From Maratus speciosus (lineage: Eukaryota > Arthropoda > Arachnida > Araneae > Salticidae), in NCBI GenBank assembly GCA_963932465.1, contig OZ010800.1, positions 98,041,307 through 98,105,306 on the forward strand: 64,000 nt of DNA, written 5' to 3'. The notes beneath the pieces were generated by a model. That model saw nothing but the letters and a program-made list of their open reading frames with translations. It was not told the origin of the DNA and did no database searches. The position numbers and the translations under genes are program-made. Below, one piece after another: positions 1-11,604 of this stretch (position 1 is the stretch's first letter; the number at the start of each line of letters is the position of its first letter).

Positions 1-30
1 TTGGACCCCTTTAACGGAACACCCTGTATA
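1..30. mobile_element. Possible DNA-transposon terminus at the window edge
   Basis: The window opens with a stretch ending AACACCCTGTATATATA. Read on the other strand this is TATACAGGGTGTT, which resembles the TA-flanked ends of Tc1/mariner-type elements in arthropods. The rest of the element would lie outside the window, so this cannot be confirmed here. The following 400 bases hold only AT-rich sequence. Confidence 0.25.
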
Positions 31-639
31 TATATTAGTGTTTTCAATTTAATATGGATTTCACCTATTTTTGTATACGGGGCAGCATCTTCGGTAATCC
101 AGGAAACCCGGTTGGATCCACGGGTGAGTATAATTTTACGAACTTTAAATATTAGTTAATAAAAGAAAGTAAATCAATTTATGCTGAAATTATAATTTTT
201 TATGAAAATTATTTTGCTGATTACATGATAGTGTTTTTAAATAAAGTATGGAGGTACGTTGTAAGCACATTCAAGGGATAAACAGGCATATGGAACATTT
301 TAGCACAACAAAACAATTTGAGTATTATATATTTTAAAAAATAAATATTTTTTTCCAATTCAAAATTGAGTTCTATTGTTTTTAAGAACAATCTCTAAGT
401 AATAAAATACTATGCGCAAAGATATTTTACAATGTTAAACAAACAATTTTTTTTTTTTTTTTTTTTTTTGAAATCTCACACAGACAGAACAGTGGTAAAG
501 ATAGGTAGAAGAATGACATTTAGACAGAGAAATAATGAGGAAAATGAAAAAAGTAAGTTTATCTGCTCTATAGTTATAAATATACGCAAAAAAATGAATC
601 TTTTGTTTTTGTTTTTAAAGATAATTTTAAGAAATTAAT

Positions 640-895
640 ACAAACAAGGCTTAACCCATATACCACCATTTGCTTCTTCAGGAAGATTTACAATAAAACA
701 CCATCAGCCCCCAGGCATCCCTAACGATGCGGAAAATTGTCACCAGGAGGTCCTCAGGAATAAAAAATGTCCGCCTTACAGCATCCTGGAGACTCTCAGT
801 ACCTCCTTTAGGGTCCTCTTCAGGAGAATCTGGAGAGGATTTTAGGAAGTGATACTGGGGGACTTTTAGAAACTTCAAGGTCACTTAATATGCCA
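640..895. repeat. GC-richer degenerate minisatellite-like block
   Basis: This block is much less AT-rich than its surroundings. It repeats short motifs such as CTCAGGA, TTCAGGAG, CTGGAGA and GTCCTC at irregular spacings of roughly 15-25 bases. The 68-codon minus-strand reading frame across it (678-884) looks like a by-product of the absence of A/T-rich stops. The block at 7790-8210 has the same texture. Confidence 0.4.
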
Positions 896-934
896 CGAAA
901 ATTTTTGTATCTTCAAAAATTTTTATGTAATTAA

Positions 935-1003
935 TGGTTTAAAGTAATTAAACCATGGTTTAAAGTAATTGGTTTAAAGTAATTAAATGGTTTAAAGTAA
1001 TTA
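935..1003. repeat. Short tandem repeat, GGTTTAAAGTAATT unit
   Basis: Four direct copies of GGTTTAAAGTAATT are separated by 0-4 bases, followed by an AT-rich stretch. It is a simple minisatellite. Confidence 0.85.
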
Positions 1004-1165
1004 ATGTAAAAAAAATAAATAATTATTTTTTTCAGAAAAAAATACTTTCTTTTTTTAAACTAATTATCATACATATCCGTACGTACAATCATTACAGACA
1101 TTACAATCAGCAAGCACGCTCAGGGAATCACATGAAAAACCGCTTTTGAAAACAAATTTCTTACC

Positions 1166-1245
1166 TTCATTCTGCCTTACGGATTTGAACCAGGGTAAAT
1201 ACGAACACCAGACGTGCGCGCTATCCATTATGCTACATGGCCGTT
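1166..1245 (-). pseudogene. tRNA-derived sequence (pseudogene or SINE head)
   Basis: On the minus strand the sequence TAGCATAATGG matches the RNA polymerase III A box, and about 40 bases downstream GGTTCAAATCC matches the B box. Their order and spacing fit a tRNA or tRNA-derived SINE. The acceptor ends and the T-arm stem do not pair well, and I could not place a convincing anticodon loop. A functional tRNA is therefore unlikely. Confidence 0.45.
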
Positions 1246-1299
1246 GAACAAGAAATGTTTCTATGGTATTCATGTATTTTTCCCCTCTTTTGAAACTCA

Positions 1300-3200
1300 A
1301 AGCTAGAAAATATCCATTTTTTTGTTCGTCTTATAAGACGGGGTTGTCTAACTTGTATTGCAAATTTAAATTATTAATTATTGCAAATTTAATTAGGCTT
1401 TTGCATATATCCAATATAAATTTAAATTCATAAGTAAAAAGAAAAAAGAAAAGCTTATCAATAATTATTTAAGATAGCATAAAAGTTTTTGAATTTTCAA
1501 ATTCCCACATGAAATTATATTTTTAAATGACAATAATATTCTTTTAGCTTTTAATATCTAAAATCCATTGAAATCATTTTTTACTTAGAAAATTCATTCT
1601 GCACTATTTTTCATGCAATTAATGATGCTAAATGTTTCTGGGGATATCTTGCAACATAATTTAATTTTAGTTAATAAAAATGATATTTCCACGGATTTAA
1701 AATGCAAAATAAGAATAATTTAATTTAAAATATGGATTATTTTTATGATTGCCTAACGATAAATTTCCAATTGAGAAAATTCTTTCAAATCAAATGTTTC
1801 TCTCTTTCTCTCTCTCTGTCTCTTTTTATAGAAAATTTAGCCCACTTTTTTTACGCTTGGTAAAAAGTACGTTTATTAAGTAAATTTATGAAGAAATATA
1901 CAATTTTTGCCCTGTATCTATTTTAATATAGAGTGAAAATTAAACATTATTTAAACCATCTTTTTGGAATTTCTACACTGGTTTCTCAACTTATAATCGC
2001 AAATCAAATGATATGAAACTATTAACTGTTAAAAGAATATTTTTAAAATTGTATTTCACAGTTCATTTTTATATTTATAATTTATTTTCTACTTTTTACT
2101 CTTTAAAATATTTCACTGTTGCAGTTTCACAGCGAGTAGGAATATTTTGGCGGGCATTTATTGACATATCATTAATACGATTGTTTATCAAAACTCCCAT
2201 ACTATTGTATGAGTTACAAATGTTTGGCAATTTCGAAGAATTGAAAAATGCTTTAAAATCAATGTATTATTTTATAATAACGCTATACAAATATTAAAGT
2301 GGTGTATTTTCATCGAAAACACATTTTTGAGAAATTTGTATAATTCTGACATATCAGGATCTGGGATGGCTATAGATTGCAATATTCCACCATTAAAATG
2401 ATAAAACAGGCTGAGTTACATGAAAATAGAAACTATTAAAAAAATGTTAGTTAATAAAACGTACATTTCAGGCAATTTAAAATGTCCAAAAGTACGAATA
2501 CAATGATTTAAAATGTCAGATCTTTTTTATCAACGAATTATTTTGTATAACTGGGTTTTCTGATAATTCTTGGAATAACATTTATTTTCTTCCTTTCAAA
2601 GATTTCCCTTTTGCAGATATTATGTACTTGCCACAAGCATGCACACACATTATCACCTGAAAAAAGTGATTTGGGGTGTAGATCTGCTCTATTCAGAGTC
2701 AACTTATAATACAGTTATTATATTCTCCCTGAAACCTAGCTAGGGATTATCTCAGAAAATATACTGTCGGATATGTGCAGTAAGTCTGTTGGATATCTGC
2801 ATGCTAAAACCAAAAAAATCTCTGCCGGCACGGCCTACAGGCAGAGGTAGATTTCGAAGTCAAATATACTAATTTCACAAACAAAAACTAAATCATGATT
2901 ATAGATAAATCCACTTTAACAATTTTATCTGGCCGCTCTTGACGAGTTTTTATTTCATTTTCATATAATAGCTGGTTTTATCAGAATCATGTTAGGGCGG
3001 TATTCAAAAAAATACTTTTCCATGCTCAACAACTCGAAATTTTCTGGCATAATTCCAGATTCATTTTTAATTAAAAAAAAATATGAAACTTGCGGACGTG
3101 ATTTTTGAAGAGATTTATAAGCGGCCTGTGTTTTTATTTTTTGTTCAATTAATTAAAACTTGATATATAAACAATTATTTTCGCAGAAGGACAATATTTT
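1300..3200. other. AT-rich intergenic sequence
   Basis: I see no recognisable gene. Short open frames such as 2013-2297 (94 codons) carry no motif I recognise. There is a CT-rich run near 1800-1830. The part around 2630-2850 is slightly more GC-rich but shows no repeat structure that I can define. Confidence 0.5.
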
Positions 3201-3205
3201 TCGTT

Positions 3206-3645
3206 TCTAACACAATCGCTTCGGGAAATTCCGTTCAAAATGCCCACTTTGACATCATTTTTTGAAATATATTCTGCCTCTATCTAAAAATCGATTATTA
3301 CGGTACATTATATAGTTTCTGAATAAGCGAATCTACCAATTATATGCTTTTGAGAGCAAAAATGAATTTAAAAACCAGTCAGAAAATAAGCAGTTTGGAT
3401 TTAAGCGCATCCTTAATGCAATGATTTTTCCAACACAATCCGCTTCGGTAAATTCGGTTCAAAATGCCCTTTTTAACAGCATTTAAAAAAATATATTCTG
3501 ACCATTACAATATAAATCGACCATTACGGTACATTATATAGTTTCTGAGTAAGAAAACGTAACAATTGGAAGCCTTTGAGAGCAAAAATGAATTGTAAAA
3601 TGAGTCAGAAAATAAGCAATTTGGATTTGAAAACCTTACTAAGAT
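3206..3645. repeat. Two-copy tandem duplication, ~222-bp unit
   Basis: The copy beginning near 3206 (AACACAATCGCTTCGGGAAA) recurs near 3430 (AACACAATCCGCTTCGGTAA). Shared blocks include TTACGGTACATTATATAGTTT and GAGAGCAAAAATGAATT in the same order. The copies have diverged by substitutions and small indels, so the duplication is old. Confidence 0.8.
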
Positions 3646-3683
3646 CATTTTTTACTTCAACCGGTAAGTATTTTTAATTTGTT

Positions 3684-4005
3684 TTTGCTCTAAGAATTGG
3701 TCCCATCAAAACTTGTCTATATAGATGTTGTACACAATATTAAGAAGATATATGATAAATTCATGGGGATTTTATATCTTTTGAATTGACGGAGTTATGG
3801 ATTTTTTTCTTCTTCAAACCACCTTTTTTTGTTTTCGTTTTTAATTTTTTTTTGCGGTACGAATTGGTCCTATCAAAAGCTTGTGAATATAAAAGTTGTA
3901 GATAATATTAAGGAGATTCATGATAAAATTAATTGGATTTGATATCTTGAGAATTGACGAAGTTATGGATTTTTTTCTTCTTCAAACGCCCTTTTTGTCA
4001 CAAAA
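3684..4005. repeat. Two-copy tandem duplication, ~160-bp unit
   Basis: The unit near 3684 (AAGAATTGGTCCCATCAAAA) recurs near 3857 (ACGAATTGGTCCTATCAAAA). Both copies end in GTTATGGATTTTTTTCTTCTTC. The two overlapping 74-75 codon frames at 3920-4178 lie mostly in the second copy and are not convincing genes. Confidence 0.8.
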
Positions 4006-4147
4006 CCCTTCCCTATTTCCCCCCCCCCTTTGTTCGATTTTGCCCATTAACGAACTTGACCGAGATTTTATGCCCATTGATTTTATGTATCAGTTTGGAA
4101 GAGATTGGTCCAGAATTACGAAAGTTATCGTGTCCAGAAGAAAGTGA

Positions 4148-4186
4148 TATATATATATATATATATATATATAGATAGATAGATAA
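4148..4186. repeat. TA then GATA microsatellite
   Basis: A run of about twelve TA units is followed by three GATA units. Confidence 0.9.
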
Positions 4187-4461
4187 AGTTTTTTACTGAG
4201 GGTGGTTTTGGATTCTAGGGGTCATGATCGGTATAGATCTCCAAATATTTTTCAGAAATTCCAACATAGGAACGATCCCAATAGGTAGTATTTCATACGA
4301 AATCTACCTAAAAGAAGTTCCGTGAAAAATAATCTTTTGCAGATATTCGAAACTAAAAATTTGCTAAATAGAAAATTTGTTTCTTAAATGGAAGTTTTAA
4401 TGATGTATGACCGAATATAACATAAAGATATCGTGTATATGACAGAAGGTAACCGGTCACT

Positions 4462-5805
4462 TTATATCTAGAAAAATACATGAGGAATTAACCTGAAACT
4501 GCAGGTATGTAAACAGTATAATATAGGTCGTACATTTCCGCTAAGTTTTTTTCCCGAAACCCCAAAGGGACCATCAACAAATTGAAAAAGAACGAATATA
4601 TTGTGTATAACTCTGTAAAACTAATGTAGCAAAAGCGTTCAAACTCGAGATTATTAATAAGTGGCTTATTCTATTATACCGTGTTCATTTTTATAAGCAT
4701 AGAACGTATACTCATAGTAAAATTGAGGTTTTTATAAAAACATCCCAGATTTCGCGAAGGTTTCGCCATATAATTTGCAGAGTTCTTAATATAGAAAAAT
4801 GTTCTTTTCAGAATATATAACAAACGACATCGTACACAATACTCTGCAATCAGAACTAAAATATAATAAAAATTGGATGAAAAAATGAGTAGGTCTACTA
4901 AATAATGTTTCAATGCGCATGCGCGAACGCAATCAAAATATAATGTGCATAATCTATTAGCTAAATGTATGGAGCAACTTTTGTGAAAGTCTTAAAATTG
5001 TAGCTTGAAGATTATCGTCGATATAATAAGCTCGAAATCCGTTGTTCTCAAAAGGAAGCAAAACGATGAGGGATTATATCCTAGTATAGTAGTATGTAAT
5101 ATTGTGTACGCAATCTTGGCACTAATGAACATATATATGTTATACAACCCCTCATCTTTTGCTTCTTTTTGGGAACAACGGATTTAGAGCTTATTCTATC
5201 GACGATAATTTTCAGAATTTTTAAGCTATGAATTTGAGAATTTCACAATAGTTGGTGTATATATTTAGTTAATATATTATGCATATTATATTTTGGTTGC
5301 ATTCGCGCATGCGCAGTGAAACATTTTTAGTAAACCTGCTCATTTTTCATCCAATTATTATTATTTTTTAATTATGATTGAAGGCTATTATGTACAATGT
5401 CGTTTGTCATATTTTCTGAAAAGAACTTTTTTTATATATTAATAACTATGCAAATTATATGCAAAAACCTTCGCGAAATTTCGAGCTGTTTTTATAAAAA
5501 AAAAAAAAACAACCTTAATTTATCGACGAGTATACGTGCTATCCTCGTAAAAATGAACACAGTATATTACAATAAGCTACTTATTAATAATCTCGAGTTT
5601 GAACGCTTTTTCTACATTAATTATTTTTTACAGGGTTATCCAAAAAATATTCGTTTTTTTTTCAATTTGATGACGGTCCCCTGTGGAGTTTCGGGAAAAA
5701 CTCTTCGCGAAAATATATGACCTATACTATACTGTTTACACACCTGCAATTTCAGGTTAAATCCTGATGCAATTTTCTAGATATTTCACAAAACGTGTAT
5801 AATTG
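4462..5805. repeat. Long near-palindrome (foldback), ~1.35 kb
   Basis: The left arm (about 4462-5090) reappears inverted as the right arm (about 5125-5805). Matching blocks, outside inward, include AACCTGAAACTGCAGGT with AACCTGAAATTGCAGGT, CTCGAGATTATTAATAAG, CGCATGCGC, and CCGTTGTTC with GAACAACGG. The unpaired centre is only about 35 bases. The reading frames on either side (4674-4913 minus, 5397-5720 plus) are the same sequence read from the two arms. No transposase is visible. It may be a non-autonomous foldback element. Confidence 0.8.
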
Positions 5806-5833
5806 CAAGTGACCTGTCATCTTTGGCCATATA

Positions 5834-5836
<3 letters not shown>

Positions 5837-5864
<28 letters not shown>

Positions 5865-5903
5865 CTACTACTAGCTATATATATATATATATATATATAT
5901 ATA
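5837..5903. repeat. Interrupted TA microsatellite
   Basis: Two TA runs are separated by CTACTACTAGC, directly beside the right end of the 1.35-kb palindrome. Confidence 0.9.
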
Positions 5904-6599
5904 GCTCTATCAAAAGTAAATGATTTATGAAAATTATGAAAAAGAGGTTGCAAAACAACAATAAAAATCCATGAAAATTTATAACTAAAAAACAATAAAC
6001 AAACCACTCCCTGCTCATCAGAAAGTGGGAGGAGTGAAAAAAGCAGGTACCAAAAACAGAAATTGGATCCTCACAGGTTTCGCAAGATATGGCCAAACCT
6101 TCATACTCCAAAAGTATAAAAATCAGCAAATAAACTTAAACTTTCAAAAACACAACAGAACAAAACTACTTTAAAAATATTAACGAATCAAAAACTGCTT
6201 TAAAAACATAAACAACCAACCAATTCAAAAAAAAAAAAAAAACAATTTAATTTATAAAACGTAAATAAAAATTAATAAAAATTCTAATATAACTAAATCA
6301 TTAAGCAATTAAAAGCATTGAACATGTGAGAAGGTCATACCCCCACCTTGACCCATGAAGACCTGAAAAAACTTGCTACCTTCAAAATATCCACTACGCT
6401 CCACTTCTCTCCAACAGCAGGAGTTGCAAGCAAGGCCATAATCCATGTTAACCAGCGTCATTCAGACTTGTCTTTCCGTTATCTTCATAATCATAAATTT
6501 CTTTCCATATCACCTCAATTTCTACTTGAAGTTCATCAACATGCAGACGTTCTTAAAAAGACTTTAATTCACATCTTTCATATATTCAAGTAGTTACAT

Positions 6600-7368
6600 C
6601 GGCATCCATTACGGTGTTTGGCCGCTTAGCTGTTGCCACTTTAAAAAAAACTTTTTTCAATCTGATTTACACAATGAAAAATAAACTGGTATGGAAATAA
6701 ATTATTATAAAAAAGATTAGCAGTAAATTTAAAAATCTGTGAACTCAAAAAATCTCTATTACTACAAATTCTATAAAATCTATTAACTTGTCCCACAATA
6801 ATGTTGATAAAAACCTTTTTACTTAAATTTGAAAACCAGTGTGGCATTGATTGAGTATCAAAATTTTAAAAAATCCCGCTTATCAAAAAGCTTAACTAAT
6901 ATATTGCTGTATTTAATTAAAATGTCCAAATCCAAAAAATTAACATGTAAACTATCAACAGAAGCCTTATTAAATTTTAAACATGGAGGATAGATATCGT
7001 TAATCGATACCAAAAGTTTGTCATCGAATATTATTAAATCATCGATATACCTTAAAACTGCATAACTCTTATTACTGTTTAAAACATAGTTAAATTCATA
7101 ATAAAAAAGAAACAGATTTGCAGCAGAACTCGAAAAAATTAGTACCCATACCAATGCCACATACCTGGTAGAAAAGTGAGCTATTGAATATAATAACATT
7201 ATTAAGAAAACAGAAATTACATAAACTTAAGAAAAAATCTCTTTTAATTCCAAGCTCCTCCTCAATACAAAACACATCAAAAATATTTCTTAATGTATCA
7301 TAAAGTAAATCTATAGGTATATTAGAAAAAAGATTTTCAAAATCAAAGGTATACAACTTAGTGGGCAT
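6600..7368 (-). pseudogene. Penelope-like element reverse transcriptase (broken)
   Basis: Minus-strand fragments join in the order expected for a Penelope-like reverse transcriptase. TFDFENLFSNIPID lies near 7330-7355 and QVCGIGMGT near 7140-7165. A +1 frame change in a T run at about 7135 leads into SSSAANLFLFYYE. The catalytic YIDD is at 7038-7049, followed by NFLDLDI and LFDKRDF. A second frame change near 6860 leads into a tail with SNLSKKVFINIIVGQVNRF and RICSN. Two frameshifts make it non-functional. The 5' half is missing: the match stops at an inverted duplication near 7325-7418. I could not see the GIY-YIG endonuclease that many members carry downstream. Assignment is by recalled family motifs, not by a search. 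Confidence 0.7.
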
Positions 7369-7418
7369 TATGGGCGTTTTTTGGCGTTATGGACCTTTGA
7401 TTTTGAAAATCTTTTTTA
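7325..7418. repeat. Inverted duplication at the 5' break of the reverse transcriptase
   Basis: AAAGATTTTCAAAATCAAAGGT (about 7328-7350) is repeated inverted at 7393-7418, with a ~42-base spacer. The reverse-transcriptase similarity stops exactly here, so this is likely the insertion junction of a 5'-truncated, partly inverted copy. Confidence 0.75.
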
Positions 7419-7419
7419 A

Positions 7420-7785
7420 AAATTAAATTAATTACTTAATAAAAAAAAGTAGTAATAATAATAAAGAAAAATGCGTTATTTTATTTATTGAAAATTAATA
7501 AAATAATGATAAATGAACAAAATTTGGTTTACAAGACATATAATAGTAATTATTATTTAAAATATGAATTAACATAAATATTAAATTGAATTTTTTAATT
7601 TAACTAAACAAGATTAAAAGTTGTTGCAATAAATAAAAATAATTACATTTTGATAGGAATTATCTAATTTGCTAAAAAATGATAAATCGAATAATTAGCA
7701 GTATAAAACTAATTCATTAAAAATTGATCCCTATTAAACTGAATTCACTTTATTTTAATAAAAAGAAATTGAGTATTGTACTCCA
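7420..7785. other. Very AT-rich sequence, nothing recognised
   Basis: This is almost pure A/T with no repeat unit or reading frame of note. Confidence 0.5.
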
Positions 7786-7787
7786 GA

Positions 7788-8212
7788 ATCAACACGAGAG
7801 GGCGCCAGCACTGAAACTTCCTGGGTACTTTCTCAGGAGTGGTGTCCCTCGGGAGTTGTTCCGTGGGACGTTACTGAGAGCTCATTCCTGAGGAAATCCT
7901 AAGTCTCTTCTCCAGGAAGTTCTGATCTTGTCATTGTGGGATTAGTAGGAATTTGGTATGACTTGGAGCCCATGGGGAAGTATTCAGGAGCTTCCATGCT
8001 ATATGGGATGTTATATTTTAATGTCAAATTATAAATATATATATATTTCTATTTACAACAAAAATCTATTGAATACTAAATAACTCCCTTGGGATGTCCC
8101 CAGGAAGGTCTTCCCAGAAGTTGACTTCCTAGGTACGTCCCTGAGAATGTCATCCTGGGGAGGTTACACTTCGGGATTCTCTCAGGATGTTACTCCTCAG
8201 CTTTCATTATAA
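7788..8212. repeat. GC-richer degenerate minisatellite-like blocks
   Basis: Two blocks (7788-8010 and 8085-8212), separated by a TA-rich insert, repeat TCAGGAG, CCCAGGAAG, CTTCCTGGG, CCTGAGG and CTCAGGATG motifs. Composition and motifs match the block at 640-895. No intact reading frame runs through them. Confidence 0.45.
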
Positions 8213-9775
8213 AATTAAGTTTAATAAAAGAGACAGGGCAATTGCATTCAATAAAAGTACTTAACAAGCTACAACTGGAAGTCTCTGAGCGTTACTTGCC
8301 AATGCTTGGTTCTGAATAAAGAATAATTCAATACACCTTTTCTGATGATATCACTGTTCACAGTTGGAATTTTGTGATAATAAGACTGTTATCAGATGTT
8401 ACAATCATTATTTTCATTTTATGACAGGTGAACGACAAAATTAAAATACATTTTTTATTTTTATTTTCAGAAAAATTCAAACCTACAAAAGGCTTTTCTT
8501 TTTCATTTTGTTTTGAATTATATGATATTTTTTTTATAATTTAAACTACAAATTTATCAAAAATATATTTGTATGGTCAACTTTTCAGAACCACCTTTGT
8601 GATAAAATGGAGGCAGATACACACAGGGGATTCACATTTATCATATAAAACACGTATTTAAGCAGCATATATTTATAAATAATATATTTAATTCCGTTAT
8701 AAAATATAAAAGCATGTGATTGACGTATTAAAAAATTATGTTTCCTTTTTATACATATTTATTCATTATTAATTACCTGGAATAGAAATTTCGCTGTTTA
8801 GGGTAAATGTCTCACATTTACCCTCAAAGGAACAAATGCATGTCCATGCCCAATTTAACTGTATTATTAGTAATTCCTTTTTAGCGTTTAAGAAACAGAC
8901 ATGTAAATAAAAAAAATATTTTAAAATACATTTTTACTTACAATTTCTATGCAAAAATATCTAAAGAGTTAATTAAAAAATACACATATCTTTAATTATT
9001 GAACTATCATTCCTTCGATAAAATTCATTTTTATTCGAAATTGCTACATCGTAATGATGGAGGTCTACGGTAAATTAATATATCATAATCCGAATTACCC
9101 ACAATTCCGAACAGCCATTTTTAATCTTAAAACTTGTGAAACCAGCAGATTTCCGAAACAAAAGTTTCTTTTGTTGTATATGATTTTCGGAAACGTTTCA
9201 AACTATTGTTTACTCTGAATTAATAAGTTTTTTTTTTTTCAATTTCATTCTGTTAATTTTCATAAAGGCATTTTAATATTAAAAAAGAGTTCAACAGAAG
9301 AAATATGCTAAATTAACAACTCTGATGAAAACTGATTTTCTGTGTTTATAAAACGAATTAATAGGCTTTAAAAACTACCCAGAAATGTTAATTTCGGGCA
9401 GCAATAGAAACTTTCTTTCAGAATTTTTTTTTCAAGTTTTAGAAATACGTTATTTTCTTGTATGTCTAGTGATAAAGGAACGCTTTTTGGAATAGATGAA
9501 AACTTGAAAGAGGTTACATTTTCGCAAACCTTCATGTTATATTAAGAAATCTGCGTCTTTTTTTACAGTGTGCAATTGAAAACAATAGATGTATTCCTAA
9601 GAATTTAAATGAATACCTATTACAAAGAAATCGTACAACAGCAATTTAAGAGATTTTTTTTTTTCAAAAACAGACGAAGAATTAAAATAACTTCTGAATA
9701 AAAGAGTAAATTCGAATTTAGAACATATATATAAATTTTAAGCAATATTAATGTTACCTAATTATGTAATAGAAA
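8213..9775. other. AT-rich intergenic sequence
   Basis: I see no gene, no long repeat and no element ends. Poly-T and poly-A runs are common. Confidence 0.5.
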
Positions 9776-9777
9776 AG

Positions 9778-10475
9778 ATAAAATGTCGTTTTATGTCATA
9801 TAAATTTTTTTAGATCTATGTTCGCTTTTGTTGTTGTTGTTTATAGAATTATATAGATTCGGCCAGTCCAAAGTTTTGGTATGCAACGGAGCACTCCAGA
9901 GAATGTCAGACAATGCTAATTATACAGATAATTGGTAACTTGTCATAATATTACCACGCTATAATAGAGATAGCAATACACATGCGTCTTTTAATTTGCG
10001 GATGCATCTCACAAAAGTAACCATATAATTTCAACAATTAAGGTACTGCTTGTGAAAAAAAATTGTCTATCAAACTTAAAACATAGAAAAATTTATGCAG
10101 TATTATGGTTAAAGTGCAATATTAATTTACGAAAGTGGAAAAGTAAAATATCGTTTTAAGTCATATAACTTTGGTTTATAGATACATATAATTTTTTGTT
10201 ATTGTTGCTAATTTAAGCGATTATTTATACTCGGCCTGTTAAATGTTTTGGTAACCAAAGGCGAGCTTCAGCGAGTGGCAGACAATGGTCTTTATTCATA
10301 TGACTGATTAACATGTCATAATAGTATCTCACTATAATAAAACTTGCAATAGACATGCGTCTTGTACATCACATATGCATCTCTGATTAGCAGCCATAAG
10401 GTCACTACAATTCATGATCTCCTTGTGAAAATAATTTGCAGATCAATCATAAATCCACGAAAATTTAAAAGTAGA
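9778..10475. repeat. Two-copy tandem duplication, ~365-bp unit
   Basis: The unit starting near 9778 (AAAATGTCGTTTTATGTCAT) recurs near 10146 (AAAATATCGTTTTAAGTCAT). Both copies contain in order TCGGCC, GTTTTGGTA, CAGACAATG, TGTCATAATA, ACATGCGTCTT and TGCTTGTGAAAA or CTCCTTGTGAAAA. Divergence is high, so the event is old. Confidence 0.75.
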
Positions 10476-10479
10476 TTTC

Positions 10480-11600
10480 TGTGAAAAGGTGAGGGGGGGG
10501 GGTCTATTTCAAAAATATTTATGGAGAAGAAACGCGAAGCTTTAATTCTGACTGTAATCCATATTATAAAGCAGAAGACGGTACGTGAAACTCTCGTGTT
10601 TTATTGAGGATGGATATAACTGGTCAATAAATTTCGCTTATACTGCAGTTTTGTTCAACTGTAAAGATTGCACAGTTTAAATTTTTACGCCGTCAAATAG
10701 GATCATTTTTGGAGGGGAGATGCTATTTGTCTGAAAACGTTATGCCAATTTACTGACGTTTTATAGATTTAAAATAATTTTCAAGCATGATAAAAAATAA
10801 AATCATTCTCTATTGCGTTCAGCCTGCAAACAAATTACCTCTTTGTACATAAAACAATGTAAATAGTACAGCATTTATATATGGATAAAAGTCGATACAG
10901 AAATTAAATCATCATTCATAAATAAAGGAAATCATACAAATAAAACATAAATTTCACAGATATGTGAACGAACTATACCTTAAACGACTAAAATTATCAG
11001 AACTAAAAGGGAAACGTAAATAGCGAAGCCTATGGCAATTTCTTCAGCTACTAACTCCTGACATGCGGTTAATGTAAAAGTATCGTTTTTATTTAAATTT
11101 TAAACTTCTATAAAATTGAATACATTATTTGTAAAAAATACTTTAAATTGCATTATTTCATATAAAAGTGCTTTATGGTGTTATTAGTAGGCAGACTAAT
11201 TAAATGTACATTAAGTGCAAAAAAGTATTCATTTAAAAAAAAAAAAAATCACATATGTTCTGCAACCCGAGAAAGGTTAGTTTGTAATAATAACAGTATT
11301 AACAATAAACCTAAATATTTTTTTTGTAAATTTAAAGTTAGCATCCTTGAAAATTGTTTAAACAAGTAACGGAAAAAATTTAAAGGGAACAAAAAACCTG
11401 CAAAGTGGCAGGTTGCCACGCGGCAAACGCGGCAAACTGCCGCTTTCGAAAGACATGATCTCCATATTAAAACAGAAAACTGTACCTATTTTTTTAAAAG
11501 TTCAAGAAAAAATATCTAAAGTTATTGCATATTTAAGTTTTCCACGCCAAAGAAGATAGAAACCTTCTTATCTTACATCAGTTTCGAACGATTTAAATCA
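10480..11600. other. AT-rich sequence with one GC-rich hairpin cluster
   Basis: A G run lies at 10494-10502. A small GC-rich patch at 11405-11444 contains two consecutive hairpins, GTGGC/GCCAC and GCGGCA/TGCCGC. Nothing else stands out. Confidence 0.45.
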
Positions 11601-11604
11601 TATA

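Noticed and set aside
432..638. 68-codon open frame across a poly-T run
   Set aside because: It is low-complexity Phe/Lys coding from homopolymers, with no motif.
1166..1245. Functional tRNA gene
   Set aside because: The A and B boxes are good, but the acceptor and T stems do not pair and no clear anticodon loop is visible.
1067..1300. 77-codon minus-strand frame
   Set aside because: It overlaps the tRNA-derived sequence and has no protein motif.
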